Shown here: positions 1-5,728 of the stretch, one piece after another
Layout of the letters: every line of letters begins with the position of its first letter
How positions within the stretch are numbered: position 1 is the stretch's first letter
Origin: Desulfobacterales bacterium
Lineage (GTDB): Bacteria; Desulfobacterota; DSM-4660; Desulfatiglandales; Desulfatiglandaceae
Assembly (NCBI GenBank): GCA_027061865.1
Contig: JAMOVZ010000380.1
Span: forward strand, 1-5,728
Direction of reading: 5' to 3'
Length of the DNA: 5,728 bases
Position numbers and translations under genes: made by a program
The notes under the pieces: model-generated
Database searches by the model: none
Told to the model about the DNA's origin: nothing
Seen by the model: the letters and a program-made list of their open reading frames with translations, nothing else

Positions 1-24
1 GATCTTTACACCACCAGGAGGTAG
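1..24 (+). CDS. Possible 3' end of an upstream gene (last 7 codons; candidate LivG-type ATPase)
   Basis: Frame 1 reads DLYTTRR and then a TAG at 22-24, nine bases before the ligase ATG. The stop overlaps the ligase Shine-Dalgarno, as expected for the end of a preceding operon gene. Seven residues cannot identify a protein. The guess of a LivG-type ATPase rests only on context: the window encodes LivH, LivM, a binding protein and a LivF-type protein but no LivG, and in related clusters livG often precedes the ligase. The other two forward frames have no stop across 1-32, so a gene ending in another frame is not excluded. Confidence 0.3.
   Translation, partial: DLYTTRR
16..22 (+). promoter_or_regulatory. 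Shine-Dalgarno of the acyl-CoA synthetase gene
   Basis: AGGAGGT is a full anti-Shine-Dalgarno match, with about 10 bases between it and the ATG at 33. The ligase frame has no stop between this site and the left edge, so this site is what decides the start. Confidence 0.8.
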
Positions 25-32
25 CAAGATAC

Positions 33-1955
33 ATGAGCAGAACCGGAATCGAGATTACCAAGGACCTCACCATCCCGAAACTGTTTGTGCGGCAATGCAA
101 GCGATATGGCAAAAACAAAGTGGCCATGAGGGAAAAGGAATTTGGTATCTGGCGCCCTTACACTTGGCAGGATTACTATGATAATGTGAAATACCTTTGT
201 TTAGGCATGGTGAGCCTTGGCCTGAAGCGAGGCGATAAGGTGGCAATGATTGGTGACAATAGGCCCGAAGGGCTCTGGGCGGAGATGGCAGCCCTCTGTG
301 CAGGTGCCATTGGGGTTTGGCTGTTTCAGGACTGCATGCTTGATGAAGTCAAATATATCATTGACCACAGCGATGCCAAATTCTTTGTAGGCGAGACCCA
401 GGAGGAAGTGGACAAGGCCCTCGCCATAAAGGACGAATGCCCAAAGCTCGAATGGATTATCTGGGATGATCCAAAGGGTATGCGCAATTATAAACAAGAC
501 TTTTTGATCAGTATTCGTAAGGTCCAAGATCTGGGCCGGGAACTCGACGAAAAGGAGCCCGGCCTTTTCGAAAAGATGGTGGAGGAGGGCCACGGCGACG
601 ATGTGTGCCTTCTTTTTTATACTTCAGGGACCACTGCCCTTCCAAAAGGCGCACTGCTTTCCCACTGGAACATGCTGACCATGGGCAAAAACCTCATGGC
701 GGTAGATCCTTGCTATGAAACAGATGATTTTGTTTCCTATCTTCCCTTTGCCTGGATTGGAGAGCAGATGATGTCTATCTCGTGTGGCTTGCAGGTGGGC
801 TACACAATCAATTTTCCCGAAGAACCCGACACTGCACAGCAAAATATCCGGGAGATCGGCCCACACGTCATGTTTGCCCCTCCCAGACTTTACGAGGGCA
901 TGACGAGACAAGTTCAGGTGAAGTACATCGACTCAACCTGGATAAAGCGCAAGTTCTTCGAGTTCTCCACTAAGGTGGGCTACAAGGTGGCTGACCTGAA
1001 GTTCGAGAAAAAACCTGTTCCCTGGTATTGGAAATTTCTCAACTGGATTGCTTATATAACAGTCCAAAAAAAGTTAAAGGACCACTTGGGCATGTCCCGC
1101 CTCCGCCACGCATATACAGGTGGGGCCGCCATGGGACCGGATCACTTCAGGTTCTTTCATGCCCTGGGAGTCAATTTGAAACAGATTTACGGTCAGACAG
1201 AGATCGCGGGAATTTCAGTGGTTCACCGCGACGGTGATGTGAAGTTTGACACGGTCGGCATCCCCATTCCTGAGACTGAGGTAAGGATAACTGAAGAAGG
1301 TGAAATTATTTCGAAGAGCCCTTCGGTGTTTCTTGGGTATTATAAGAATGAAGAAGCCACAAAGAAAACCTTGATAGATGGCTGGCTATATTCGGGAGAC
1401 AGGGGGTTCATAGATGAAGATGGACACTTGGTGGTGTTTGACAGATCCAAGGATGTAATGACGCTGCGCGATGGTAGGCCTTTTTCGCCCCAGTATCTGG
1501 AGACTCGACTCAAGTTCAGCCCATATGTACAGGAAGCCTGGGTTATTGGTGACAAGCGCCCCTATATAACCGCTGTCATGTGCATTGACTATAATGTGGT
1601 GGGCAAATGGGCGGATGATAAGAAGATCAATTACACCAGCTATATGGAACTGTCGCAGAAGGACCAGGTCTATGACTTGATCCAAAAACAGATAGAGGAG
1701 GCCAACAAGGATCTTCCGGAAGTGGCAAAAATCGTAAAATTTGTCAATCTATATAAGGCATTCGATGCAGATGACGACGAATTAACACGTACCAGCAAAC
1801 TGAGAAGGGCCTTTGTGGAGAAGCGCTACAAGGACATCGTGGATGCGCTTTATTCAGAAGTTGATGTGGTTCACATGGATACCACCATCACTTACGAGGA
1901 TGGCAGGGAGCAAAGGATCAAGACGGATTTGAAGATCAGGAAAGTAATCACCTAA
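33..1955 (+). CDS. AMP-forming acyl-CoA synthetase (long-chain fatty acid-CoA ligase type, FAA1-like)
   Basis: This 640-residue cytoplasmic enzyme should activate a carboxylic acid with ATP and CoA through an acyl-adenylate, giving acyl-CoA, AMP and PPi. Visible motifs in order: the ATP/phosphate loop YTSGTTALPKG at 196-206, with Ala202 where the family usually has Gly or Ser; APPRLYEGM near 282-290, typical of long-chain ligases; the adenine/Mg motif YGQTE at 386-390; YSGDRG at 453-458, whose Asp456 should bind the ribose; the hinge FDRSKD at 469-474; and a C-terminal RTSKLRR around 586-592, whose Lys589 is the likely catalytic lysine of adenylation. A tryptophan-rich hydrophobic stretch (331-343) could touch the membrane. 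Length fits bacterial long-chain ligases, and the gene looks intact. Start is ATG 33, with a strong Shine-Dalgarno; only 13 bp separate it from the permease gene. The acyl substrate (fatty, phenylalkanoic or other aromatic acid) cannot be read from sequence. Confidence 0.93.
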   Translation: MSRTGIEITKDLTIPKLFVRQCKRYGKNKVAMREKEFGIWRPYTWQDYYDNVKYLCLGMVSLGLKRGDKVAMIGDNRPEGLWAEMAALCAGAIGVWLFQDCMLDEVKYIIDHSDAKFFVGETQEEVDKALAIKDECPKLEWIIWDDPKGMRNYKQDFLISIRKVQDLGRELDEKEPGLFEKMVEEGHGDDVCLLFYTSGTTALPKGALLSHWNMLTMGKNLMAVDPCYETDDFVSYLPFAWIGEQMMSISCGLQVGYTINFPEEPDTAQQNIREIGPHVMFAPPRLYEGMTRQVQVKYIDSTWIKRKFFEFSTKVGYKVADLKFEKKPVPWYWKFLNWIAYITVQKKLKDHLGMSRLRHAYTGGAAMGPDHFRFFHALGVNLKQIYGQTEIAGISVVHRDGDVKFDTVGIPIPETEVRITEEGEIISKSPSVFLGYYKNEEATKKTLIDGWLYSGDRGFIDEDGHLVVFDRSKDVMTLRDGRPFSPQYLETRLKFSPYVQEAWVIGDKRPYITAVMCIDYNVVGKWADDKKINYTSYMELSQKDQVYDLIQKQIEEANKDLPEVAKIVKFVNLYKAFDADDDELTRTSKLRRAFVEKRYKDIVDALYSEVDVVHMDTTITYEDGREQRIKTDLKIRKVIT

Positions 1956-1957
1956 GG

Positions 1958-1964
1958 GGGGAGG
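1958..1964 (+). promoter_or_regulatory. Shine-Dalgarno of the LivH-type permease gene
   Basis: GGGGAGG lies 2 bases after the ligase TAA and 4 bases before ATG 1969. Spacing is slightly short. The closeness of stop, ribosome site and start suggests translational coupling of ligase and permease. Confidence 0.7.
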
Positions 1965-1968
1965 CTGG

Positions 1969-2853
1969 ATGGAACTTTTCTTGATGACATTGGTCACTGG
2001 AATAATGGTCGGTGGAATCTATGCCCTGGTGGCCCTTGGATGGGTGCTAATTTACAAATGCTCCGGCGTGCTTAACCTCGCCATGGGCGAGCTTACTCTT
2101 ATTGGCGCCTATGTGACGCTCACCTTTTATGAGATGGGCATGCCTTTCATAGCGGCTGTTGCCTGCACCATGGTGGTGGGAGTTATCTTGGGATATCTCA
2201 CCGAACGGATCTTCCTTGACAAGCTCATCGGAGAACCCATACTGGCAGTCATAATGGTAACCGTGGGGTTGTCCTTTTTTTTCAGGGGTATGATTTCATT
2301 TATCTGGGGCACGGATACCCGGGTGTTTGAGCCTCCAGTATTTGCGCTCAAACCGATAACTATAGGCTTTATTCAAGTTTCTCCTGTATATCTTTGGTCA
2401 TTTATCCTTTCCATAGTGCTTCTCATCATATTCGTAGCATTCTTCAAATACACCCGTTGGGGGCTGGCCATGCAGGCAACGGCCGACGATGAGACAGCCG
2501 CCCTCAGCCTGGGAATCAGCGCCAGATTCGTATATTCGGCGGCCTGGGCCATTGCATTTATAAGTGCGGGTGTGGGCGGCGCCCTTTTGGGGAATATCAA
2601 TGGGATCAATATATCGATCGGCTATTTAGGCCTTTTAGTTTTGCCTGCAGTGGTGTTAGGCGGGCTCAATTCAGTGCCGGGAGCCATTGTAGGAGGGATC
2701 ATTATAGGAATTCTCCAAAATCTTTCAGGCACTTACCTGGATGCCTATTTCCCTGGGGGTGTTAAGGAGATTATGCCGTTTGCATTCATGACGGTATTCT
2801 TACTCTTTAAGCCTTACGGCCTATGGGGTTGGGAGCGCATAGAGAGGGTATAG
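1969..2853 (+). CDS. livH: Branched-chain amino-acid type ABC transporter permease, LivH family
   Basis: An inner-membrane channel subunit of a HAAT-family importer, expected to pair with the LivM-type protein at 2918-4018. The 294 residues are very hydrophobic, with about eight membrane segments (roughly 5-27, 33-52, 58-79, 88-112, 138-160, 187-208, 216-248 and 267-284). Family landmarks are the N-terminal GIMVGGIYALVALGWVLIYK (11-30), followed by GVLNLAMGELTLIGAY (33-48); the cytoplasmic coupling loop RWGLAMQATADDETAALSLG (163-182), which contacts the ATPases; and VLGGLNSVPGAIVGG (229-243). The length is normal for LivH. ATG 1969 starts directly in the family's N-terminus. The name refers to family, not to a proven leucine substrate; linkage to an acyl-CoA ligase argues for an organic acid. 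Confidence 0.93.
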   Translation: MELFLMTLVTGIMVGGIYALVALGWVLIYKCSGVLNLAMGELTLIGAYVTLTFYEMGMPFIAAVACTMVVGVILGYLTERIFLDKLIGEPILAVIMVTVGLSFFFRGMISFIWGTDTRVFEPPVFALKPITIGFIQVSPVYLWSFILSIVLLIIFVAFFKYTRWGLAMQATADDETAALSLGISARFVYSAAWAIAFISAGVGGALLGNINGINISIGYLGLLVLPAVVLGGLNSVPGAIVGGIIIGILQNLSGTYLDAYFPGGVKEIMPFAFMTVFLLFKPYGLWGWERIERV

Positions 2854-2903
2854 GAAGGATGAAAGAGAGCAGCGCCCTTCATAAGCGGAGCAGAAATATC
2901 GGT

Positions 2904-2910
2904 AAGGAGT
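2904..2910 (+). promoter_or_regulatory. Shine-Dalgarno that fixes the LivM start at ATG 2918
   Basis: AAGGAGT ends 7 bases before ATG 2918. An in-frame GTG at 2909 overlaps this site and has no ribosome site of its own, so it is unlikely to be used. A TAA at 2903-2905 closes the frame further upstream. Confidence 0.75.
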
Positions 2911-2917
2911 GATTGAT

Positions 2918-4018
2918 ATGTCGAGTGTGTGGCTACCTTGTGGAGTTTACCATGAGACCTATGAGCAAGACCAGGGATGGTGGCAGACCAATTTTATAAA
3001 ATTCAAGATGATCTTGCTCCTTGCAGTGGTATTCATCGGCATTCCGCTGTTTGCCCCTGAGTACTGGATAGGTGTGGCCACTATGGTGGGCTATACGGCC
3101 ATGGGGGCCTTAGGGGTCCAACTCCTCATAGGATACACCGGCCTCATAACTCTGGGCCATGCGGCCTTTATCGCCGTTGGGGCCTATACCAGCACCCTGT
3201 TGGTACTCCAATTCCCTTGGCCTTCATGGATGGTGGAAGCTGGCCTTGCGTATCCAACAAGTATCGTGGTGGCAGCTATAGTGGCTGGGCTGTGGAGCGT
3301 GCTATTTGGTCTCCCCTCGGCAAAGGTTAAGGGGTTTTACCTTATTCTAACCACAATGGCTGCACAGTTCATCACGGTGGATTTCATCTTGACACAATAT
3401 ATCAGCAAGATCGGAGGGCGGGGACAGGCATTCTCGCTCCCTCCCGGCACTATCAAGTTTGGTCCTATTGTGGTGGATACCGAACGCGAGATATATTACT
3501 TGATGGCGGTTTTTGTAACCCTGATGGTGATAGTTTTGGCAAACCTTCTGAGGTCTCGTGTGGGCCGGGCCTGGGTGGCCATAAGAGACAACGACATTGC
3601 TGCCGAGACCTTAGGGATAAATGTGGTCTGGTACAAGTTGCTGGCCTTTTTCGTGGCTGGGGTGATGGGGGGTGTTGCAGGCGCGTTCTGGGTGAGCAAT
3701 ACGGCGGCCTTGAGCCCTGAGCACTTTCCATGGTTCTGGTCCTTGTGGCTGGTAGGAGTAATCCTAATAGGCGGGGTGGGTTCAATCCATGGCGCTATTT
3801 TCGGTTCTGTTTTCATGGTAATAATAATGGAACTGCTCCAGTTGGCCGTCCTCCCGCTGGCAGACTATTATCCAAAGCTGTTGATTGACTTTGCCTTCTT
3901 GAAGGAATCGGCCTTTGGTTTAGCCATTTGCGCATTTCTGATATATGAACCTAATGGGTTGGCTTATAGGTGGTGGCAGATAAAGAACTATTTTAACCTC
4001 TGGCCATTTTCCTATTAG
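2918..4018 (+). CDS. livM: Branched-chain amino-acid type ABC transporter permease, LivM family
   Basis: The second inner-membrane channel subunit, 366 residues from the chosen ATG. A polar N-terminal tail rich in Trp and Tyr (about 1-28) precedes roughly nine to ten membrane segments from residue 30 to 346. LivM landmarks are GYTGLITLGHAAFIAVGAYT (72-91); AKVKGFYLILTTMAAQF (135-151); the coupling loop SRVGRAWVAIRDNDIAAETL (213-232), which docks on the ATPases; and LIGGVGSIHGAIFG (283-296). The protein ends soon after YEPNGLAYRW (343-352), so no LivG domain is fused to it and a separate ATPase partner is required. Length is at the upper end of ordinary LivM because of the soluble N-terminus. 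The gap to livH is 64 bp and to the binding-protein gene 88 bp. Ligand unknown; an organic acid is inferred from the ligase in the operon. Confidence 0.93.
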   Translation: MSSVWLPCGVYHETYEQDQGWWQTNFIKFKMILLLAVVFIGIPLFAPEYWIGVATMVGYTAMGALGVQLLIGYTGLITLGHAAFIAVGAYTSTLLVLQFPWPSWMVEAGLAYPTSIVVAAIVAGLWSVLFGLPSAKVKGFYLILTTMAAQFITVDFILTQYISKIGGRGQAFSLPPGTIKFGPIVVDTEREIYYLMAVFVTLMVIVLANLLRSRVGRAWVAIRDNDIAAETLGINVVWYKLLAFFVAGVMGGVAGAFWVSNTAALSPEHFPWFWSLWLVGVILIGGVGSIHGAIFGSVFMVIIMELLQLAVLPLADYYPKLLIDFAFLKESAFGLAICAFLIYEPNGLAYRWWQIKNYFNLWPFSY

Positions 4019-4061
4019 AAAGGGGGTGGTGAGTGCAATCAAGGTGAATTAGTCCAAGGCG

Positions 4062-4082
4062 TTGGTTTTTGGTATTTGGTAA
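4062..4082 (+). repeat. Three tandem TTGGT heptad repeats upstream of the binding-protein gene
   Basis: TTGGTTT, TTGGTAT and TTGGTAA follow one another without a gap, giving TTGGT exactly every 7 bases in the 88-bp space between livM and the binding-protein gene. It ends 12 bases before that gene's Shine-Dalgarno. The array could be a binding site or mRNA element, or simply T/G-rich low-complexity sequence. The remainder of the 88 bp shows no convincing promoter or hairpin. Confidence 0.5.
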
Positions 4083-4094
4083 CTTTTCAACGAA

Positions 4095-4103
4095 GGGGAG
4101 GAG
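4095..4103 (+). promoter_or_regulatory. Extended Shine-Dalgarno of the binding-protein gene
   Basis: GGGGAGGAG is a long purine run ending 3 bases before ATG 4107. Its GGGGAGG core has a 5-base spacing. A strong site fits the need for excess binding protein over the membrane subunits. Confidence 0.75.
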
Positions 4104-4106
4104 CAT

Positions 4107-5351
4107 ATGAAAAAGGGAATTCTTATAAGGCTTTTTATTGCTTCCTTGGCTGTCGCGCTCGTGTTAGGTTTCAGTGGGCTTGCAGTCTCCAAGCAACTGA
4201 GGGTTGGTGGTATAATGGATACCACTGGAGCAACCTCTGACGTGGGCAAGGATTATGCGATTGGAATGTCAGAGGCATTTAAGTATATCAATTCCCAAGG
4301 GGGGGTTAACGGCAAAAAGATCAAGTACACCTGGTTTGACTATGGTTACCGGATTCCAGAGGCCATCACCAAGTACAAACTGTTGAAGCGCTTGGGGGTT
4401 ATTGCCATTATGGGATGGGGCACAGGAGACACAGAGGCACTCTCTCCCACCGTGAATAAGGACAAGATACCTTACATCTCGGCTTCCTACTCGGCCCATC
4501 TTACAGACCCAAAGAAGACCCGTTTCAATGTTTTCTTTGCCTCTGATTATTCAACCAATGCAAGGGCCTGTATCACTGCCTGGTTTGATAAAGTTTGGCC
4601 CAAACACCCTGATTACGGTAAGAGAAAACCCAGGTTTGCCTGCGCTTACATGTTCGCATCTCCATACTGTAGCGCCCCCATCAAGGCCATAAAGGACCAG
4701 GCCAAGATGCTGGGCTTTGAGGTCGGCCCTGACCAGGACGTCTCCCTATTTGCACTCGACACCAAGAGCCAGATCATGGCCCTTAAAAAATTCCAGCCGG
4801 ACCTTTGCTGGCATGGAAACACGACCATGTCGGTTTCTGCCACTCTGAGGGATGCGTATTCTCTAGGCCTTGGGGCGGACTGGATCATTAACAACTGGGG
4901 CTTTGACGAGAATCTACCCCGGCTAGCAGGTGAGGCCGCCGAGGGTGTAATGGGGGCTACTCCTTGCGCATTTTACGGCCAGCCTTACAAAAACATGGAC
5001 AAGGTGGTGGAGTCTGCAAAGAAGTACAATCCCGGTGTCCCCCAGAACAAGCGTCTTATAAGGACAGTGCAGGCATGGGGAGATGCCTTGATTCTTTGGG
5101 AGGCCATGAAGAGGGCTGACAAGGCCGGTGATCTCACCAGGGAAGGCATAATGTACAAAGGCTTCGAGACATTCCGTAACTATGACATAGGGTTGGGGGC
5201 CTCGCCAATTACCTATACGCCCAATGATCACAGGCCCGCCACAGGCTGCTTGGTCCAGATGTGGAAAGATGGAAAATTCCAGGAAGTAGAGAGGGTGGAC
5301 CTCAAGGCACGCTGGCCTGAGAAGTGGGAGAAAGAGTGGCTGGGCTGGTAA
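4107..5351 (+). CDS. Periplasmic substrate-binding protein of a HAAT-type ABC importer (LivK/LivJ-like fold)
   Basis: The 414-residue precursor should capture the ligand in the periplasm and deliver it to LivH/LivM. It begins with a Sec signal peptide: MKKG and Arg8, a hydrophobic core at about 9-26, and likely cleavage after AVS at 26-28. No lipobox cysteine is present, so the protein should be soluble. The mature start LRVGGIMDTTGATSDVGKDY (31-50), the segment AFKYINSQGGVNGKKIK (57-73) and IMGWGTGDTEALSP (101-114) are typical of type I periplasmic binding domains (Peripla_BP_6). TPNDHRPATGCLVQMWKDG (371-389) is the usual C-terminal closing segment. The residues around 103-132 differ from the Ser/Thr cluster that grips amino acids in LivJ (by-eye comparison), so an organic acid ligand is plausible. 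Six mature cysteines (155, 179, 188, 234, 287, 381) are more than usual. Starts at ATG 4107; the gap to the ATPase gene is 59 bp. Ligand not identified. Confidence 0.92.
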   Translation: MKKGILIRLFIASLAVALVLGFSGLAVSKQLRVGGIMDTTGATSDVGKDYAIGMSEAFKYINSQGGVNGKKIKYTWFDYGYRIPEAITKYKLLKRLGVIAIMGWGTGDTEALSPTVNKDKIPYISASYSAHLTDPKKTRFNVFFASDYSTNARACITAWFDKVWPKHPDYGKRKPRFACAYMFASPYCSAPIKAIKDQAKMLGFEVGPDQDVSLFALDTKSQIMALKKFQPDLCWHGNTTMSVSATLRDAYSLGLGADWIINNWGFDENLPRLAGEAAEGVMGATPCAFYGQPYKNMDKVVESAKKYNPGVPQNKRLIRTVQAWGDALILWEAMKRADKAGDLTREGIMYKGFETFRNYDIGLGASPITYTPNDHRPATGCLVQMWKDGKFQEVERVDLKARWPEKWEKEWLGW

Positions 5352-5396
5352 ACAGGAGCTCGGGCCAAAGGGGTGAGAAAAGAGATTTGGAACCTT

Positions 5397-5402
5397 AGGA
5401 GG
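5397..5402 (+). promoter_or_regulatory. Shine-Dalgarno that supports a TTG start at 5411
   Basis: A perfect AGGAGG sits 8 bases before TTG 5411. An in-frame TAG at 5396-5398 closes the frame upstream, and the next in-frame ATG (5495) would remove the ATPase's first strands, so TTG is the only well-supported start. Confidence 0.8.
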
Positions 5403-5410
5403 TCAGGCGT

Positions 5411-5728
5411 TTGTATACATCTGATGCGATACTGAAAATAAAGAATATTGAGGTTCGCTATCACGAGGTGATCTTGGTCCTAAAAGGGGTCTCTATGGAG
5501 GTGCCGAGGGGAGGGATTGTTGCCCTCCTTGGCGCAAATGGGGCTGGGAAGAGCACCACCCTAAAGGCGGTCTCCGGACTGCTTAAGACAGAAGACGGTG
5601 AGGTTACCGATGGAGCCATAGAATATGAGGGCAGGTATATCCACCACGAACATGCGGCCCAGATCGCAAAGTTGGGTATTGTGCAGGTGATCGAGGGCCG
5701 AAGGGTGTTCGAGCACCTCACCGTGGAG
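5411..5728 (+). CDS. livF: LivF-type ABC transporter ATP-binding protein, N-terminal part (runs off the window)
   Basis: A cytoplasmic ATPase subunit that should power the importer together with a LivG-type partner. Only the first 106 residues are present, and the frame is open at the right edge. It starts at TTG with a perfect Shine-Dalgarno. Visible parts: an aromatic A-loop residue, Tyr17, in EVRYHEV; LKGVSMEVPRGG at 24-35; Walker A GANGAGKST at 41-49; and a Q-loop region VIEGRRVFEHLTVE at 93-106, where the EGRRVF core is characteristic of LivF rather than LivG (LivF has Glu at the usual Gln position). The ABC signature, Walker B and switch histidine lie beyond the window. A slightly long loop, EVTDGAIEYEGRYI at 64-77, separates Walker A from the Q-loop. 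The call to LivF family is firm; the transported ligand is not known. Confidence 0.9.
   Translation, partial: MYTSDAILKIKNIEVRYHEVILVLKGVSMEVPRGGIVALLGANGAGKSTTLKAVSGLLKTEDGEVTDGAIEYEGRYIHHEHAAQIAKLGIVQVIEGRRVFEHLTVE

Noticed and set aside
1028..1237. Separate 69-codon plus-strand gene inside the ligase
   Set aside because: No ribosome site or recognisable protein, and the ligase frame runs through unbroken. Its only possible role is as the -1 frame after the slippery heptamer, noted as a finding.
2275..2282. Run of eight T in livH as a phase-variable tract or frameshift error
   Set aside because: The reading frame is intact across it and codes for a Phe run in a membrane segment. Eight T is compatible with ordinary Phe codons, and there is no sign of an off-state.
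2909..2917. GTG 2909 as start of LivM (three extra residues)
   Set aside because: The codon overlaps the Shine-Dalgarno that serves ATG 2918 and has no site of its own.
3465..3816. Two overlapping 106-codon open frames on the minus strand opposite livM
   Set aside because: They lie fully inside a clear LivM coding frame, use two different minus frames, are rich in Pro/Arg or Thr as expected for mirror frames, and resemble no family I know.
4054..4070. Rho-independent terminator (CCAA-GGCG-TTGG followed by five T) after livM
   Set aside because: The stem is only 4 bp with two A-T pairs and cannot be extended; far too weak for a terminator. The following TTGGT repeats explain the T run.
5373..5435. 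GTG-started 20-codon frame between the binding-protein and ATPase genes
   Set aside because: It overlaps the ATPase start in another frame, lacks a well-spaced ribosome site and is rich in Arg with no recognisable feature.

Overview
The window holds one strand of a tightly packed operon, all genes reading left to right. It encodes most of a branched-chain amino-acid type (HAAT / Liv) ABC importer with an AMP-forming acyl-CoA synthetase in the same transcription unit. The order is: possible tail of an upstream gene (1-24), acyl-CoA synthetase (33-1955), LivH-type permease (1969-2853), LivM-type permease (2918-4018), periplasmic substrate-binding protein (4107-5351), and the first 106 codons of a LivF-type ATPase that starts at TTG 5411 and runs off the right edge. 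Four of the five genes have a strong purine-rich Shine-Dalgarno and the fifth a good one. Gaps are 13, 64, 88 and 59 bp. I see no convincing internal promoter or terminator and no RNA gene, mobile element or CRISPR.

How the parts should work together: the binding protein captures a ligand in the periplasm, the LivH/LivM pair forms the channel, and the LivF-type ATPase plus a LivG partner powers import. No LivG is encoded in the window, so it most likely lies just outside, possibly as the gene ending at base 24. The synthetase would convert an imported carboxylic acid to its CoA thioester using ATP. This suggests the importer serves a fatty, aromatic or other carboxylic acid rather than leucine, isoleucine or valine. 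That substrate assignment is inference.

The organism looks like a Gram-negative bacterium: the binding protein has a cleavable signal peptide with no lipobox cysteine, so it should be free in the periplasm. GC is about half by eye. Ligase-Liv clusters of this kind are familiar in acid-degrading Proteobacteria and Desulfobacterota (sulfate reducers, syntrophs). A desulfobacterial source is my best guess, at low confidence.

Nothing here is a wholly new system. The points most worth a second look are the operonic pairing of importer and CoA ligase, the apparent divergence of the binding-protein ligand site from amino-acid binders, an alanine in the ligase ATP-binding loop, three TTGGT heptad repeats ahead of the binding-protein gene, and an in-phase A-AAA-AAG slippery heptamer in the ligase gene.
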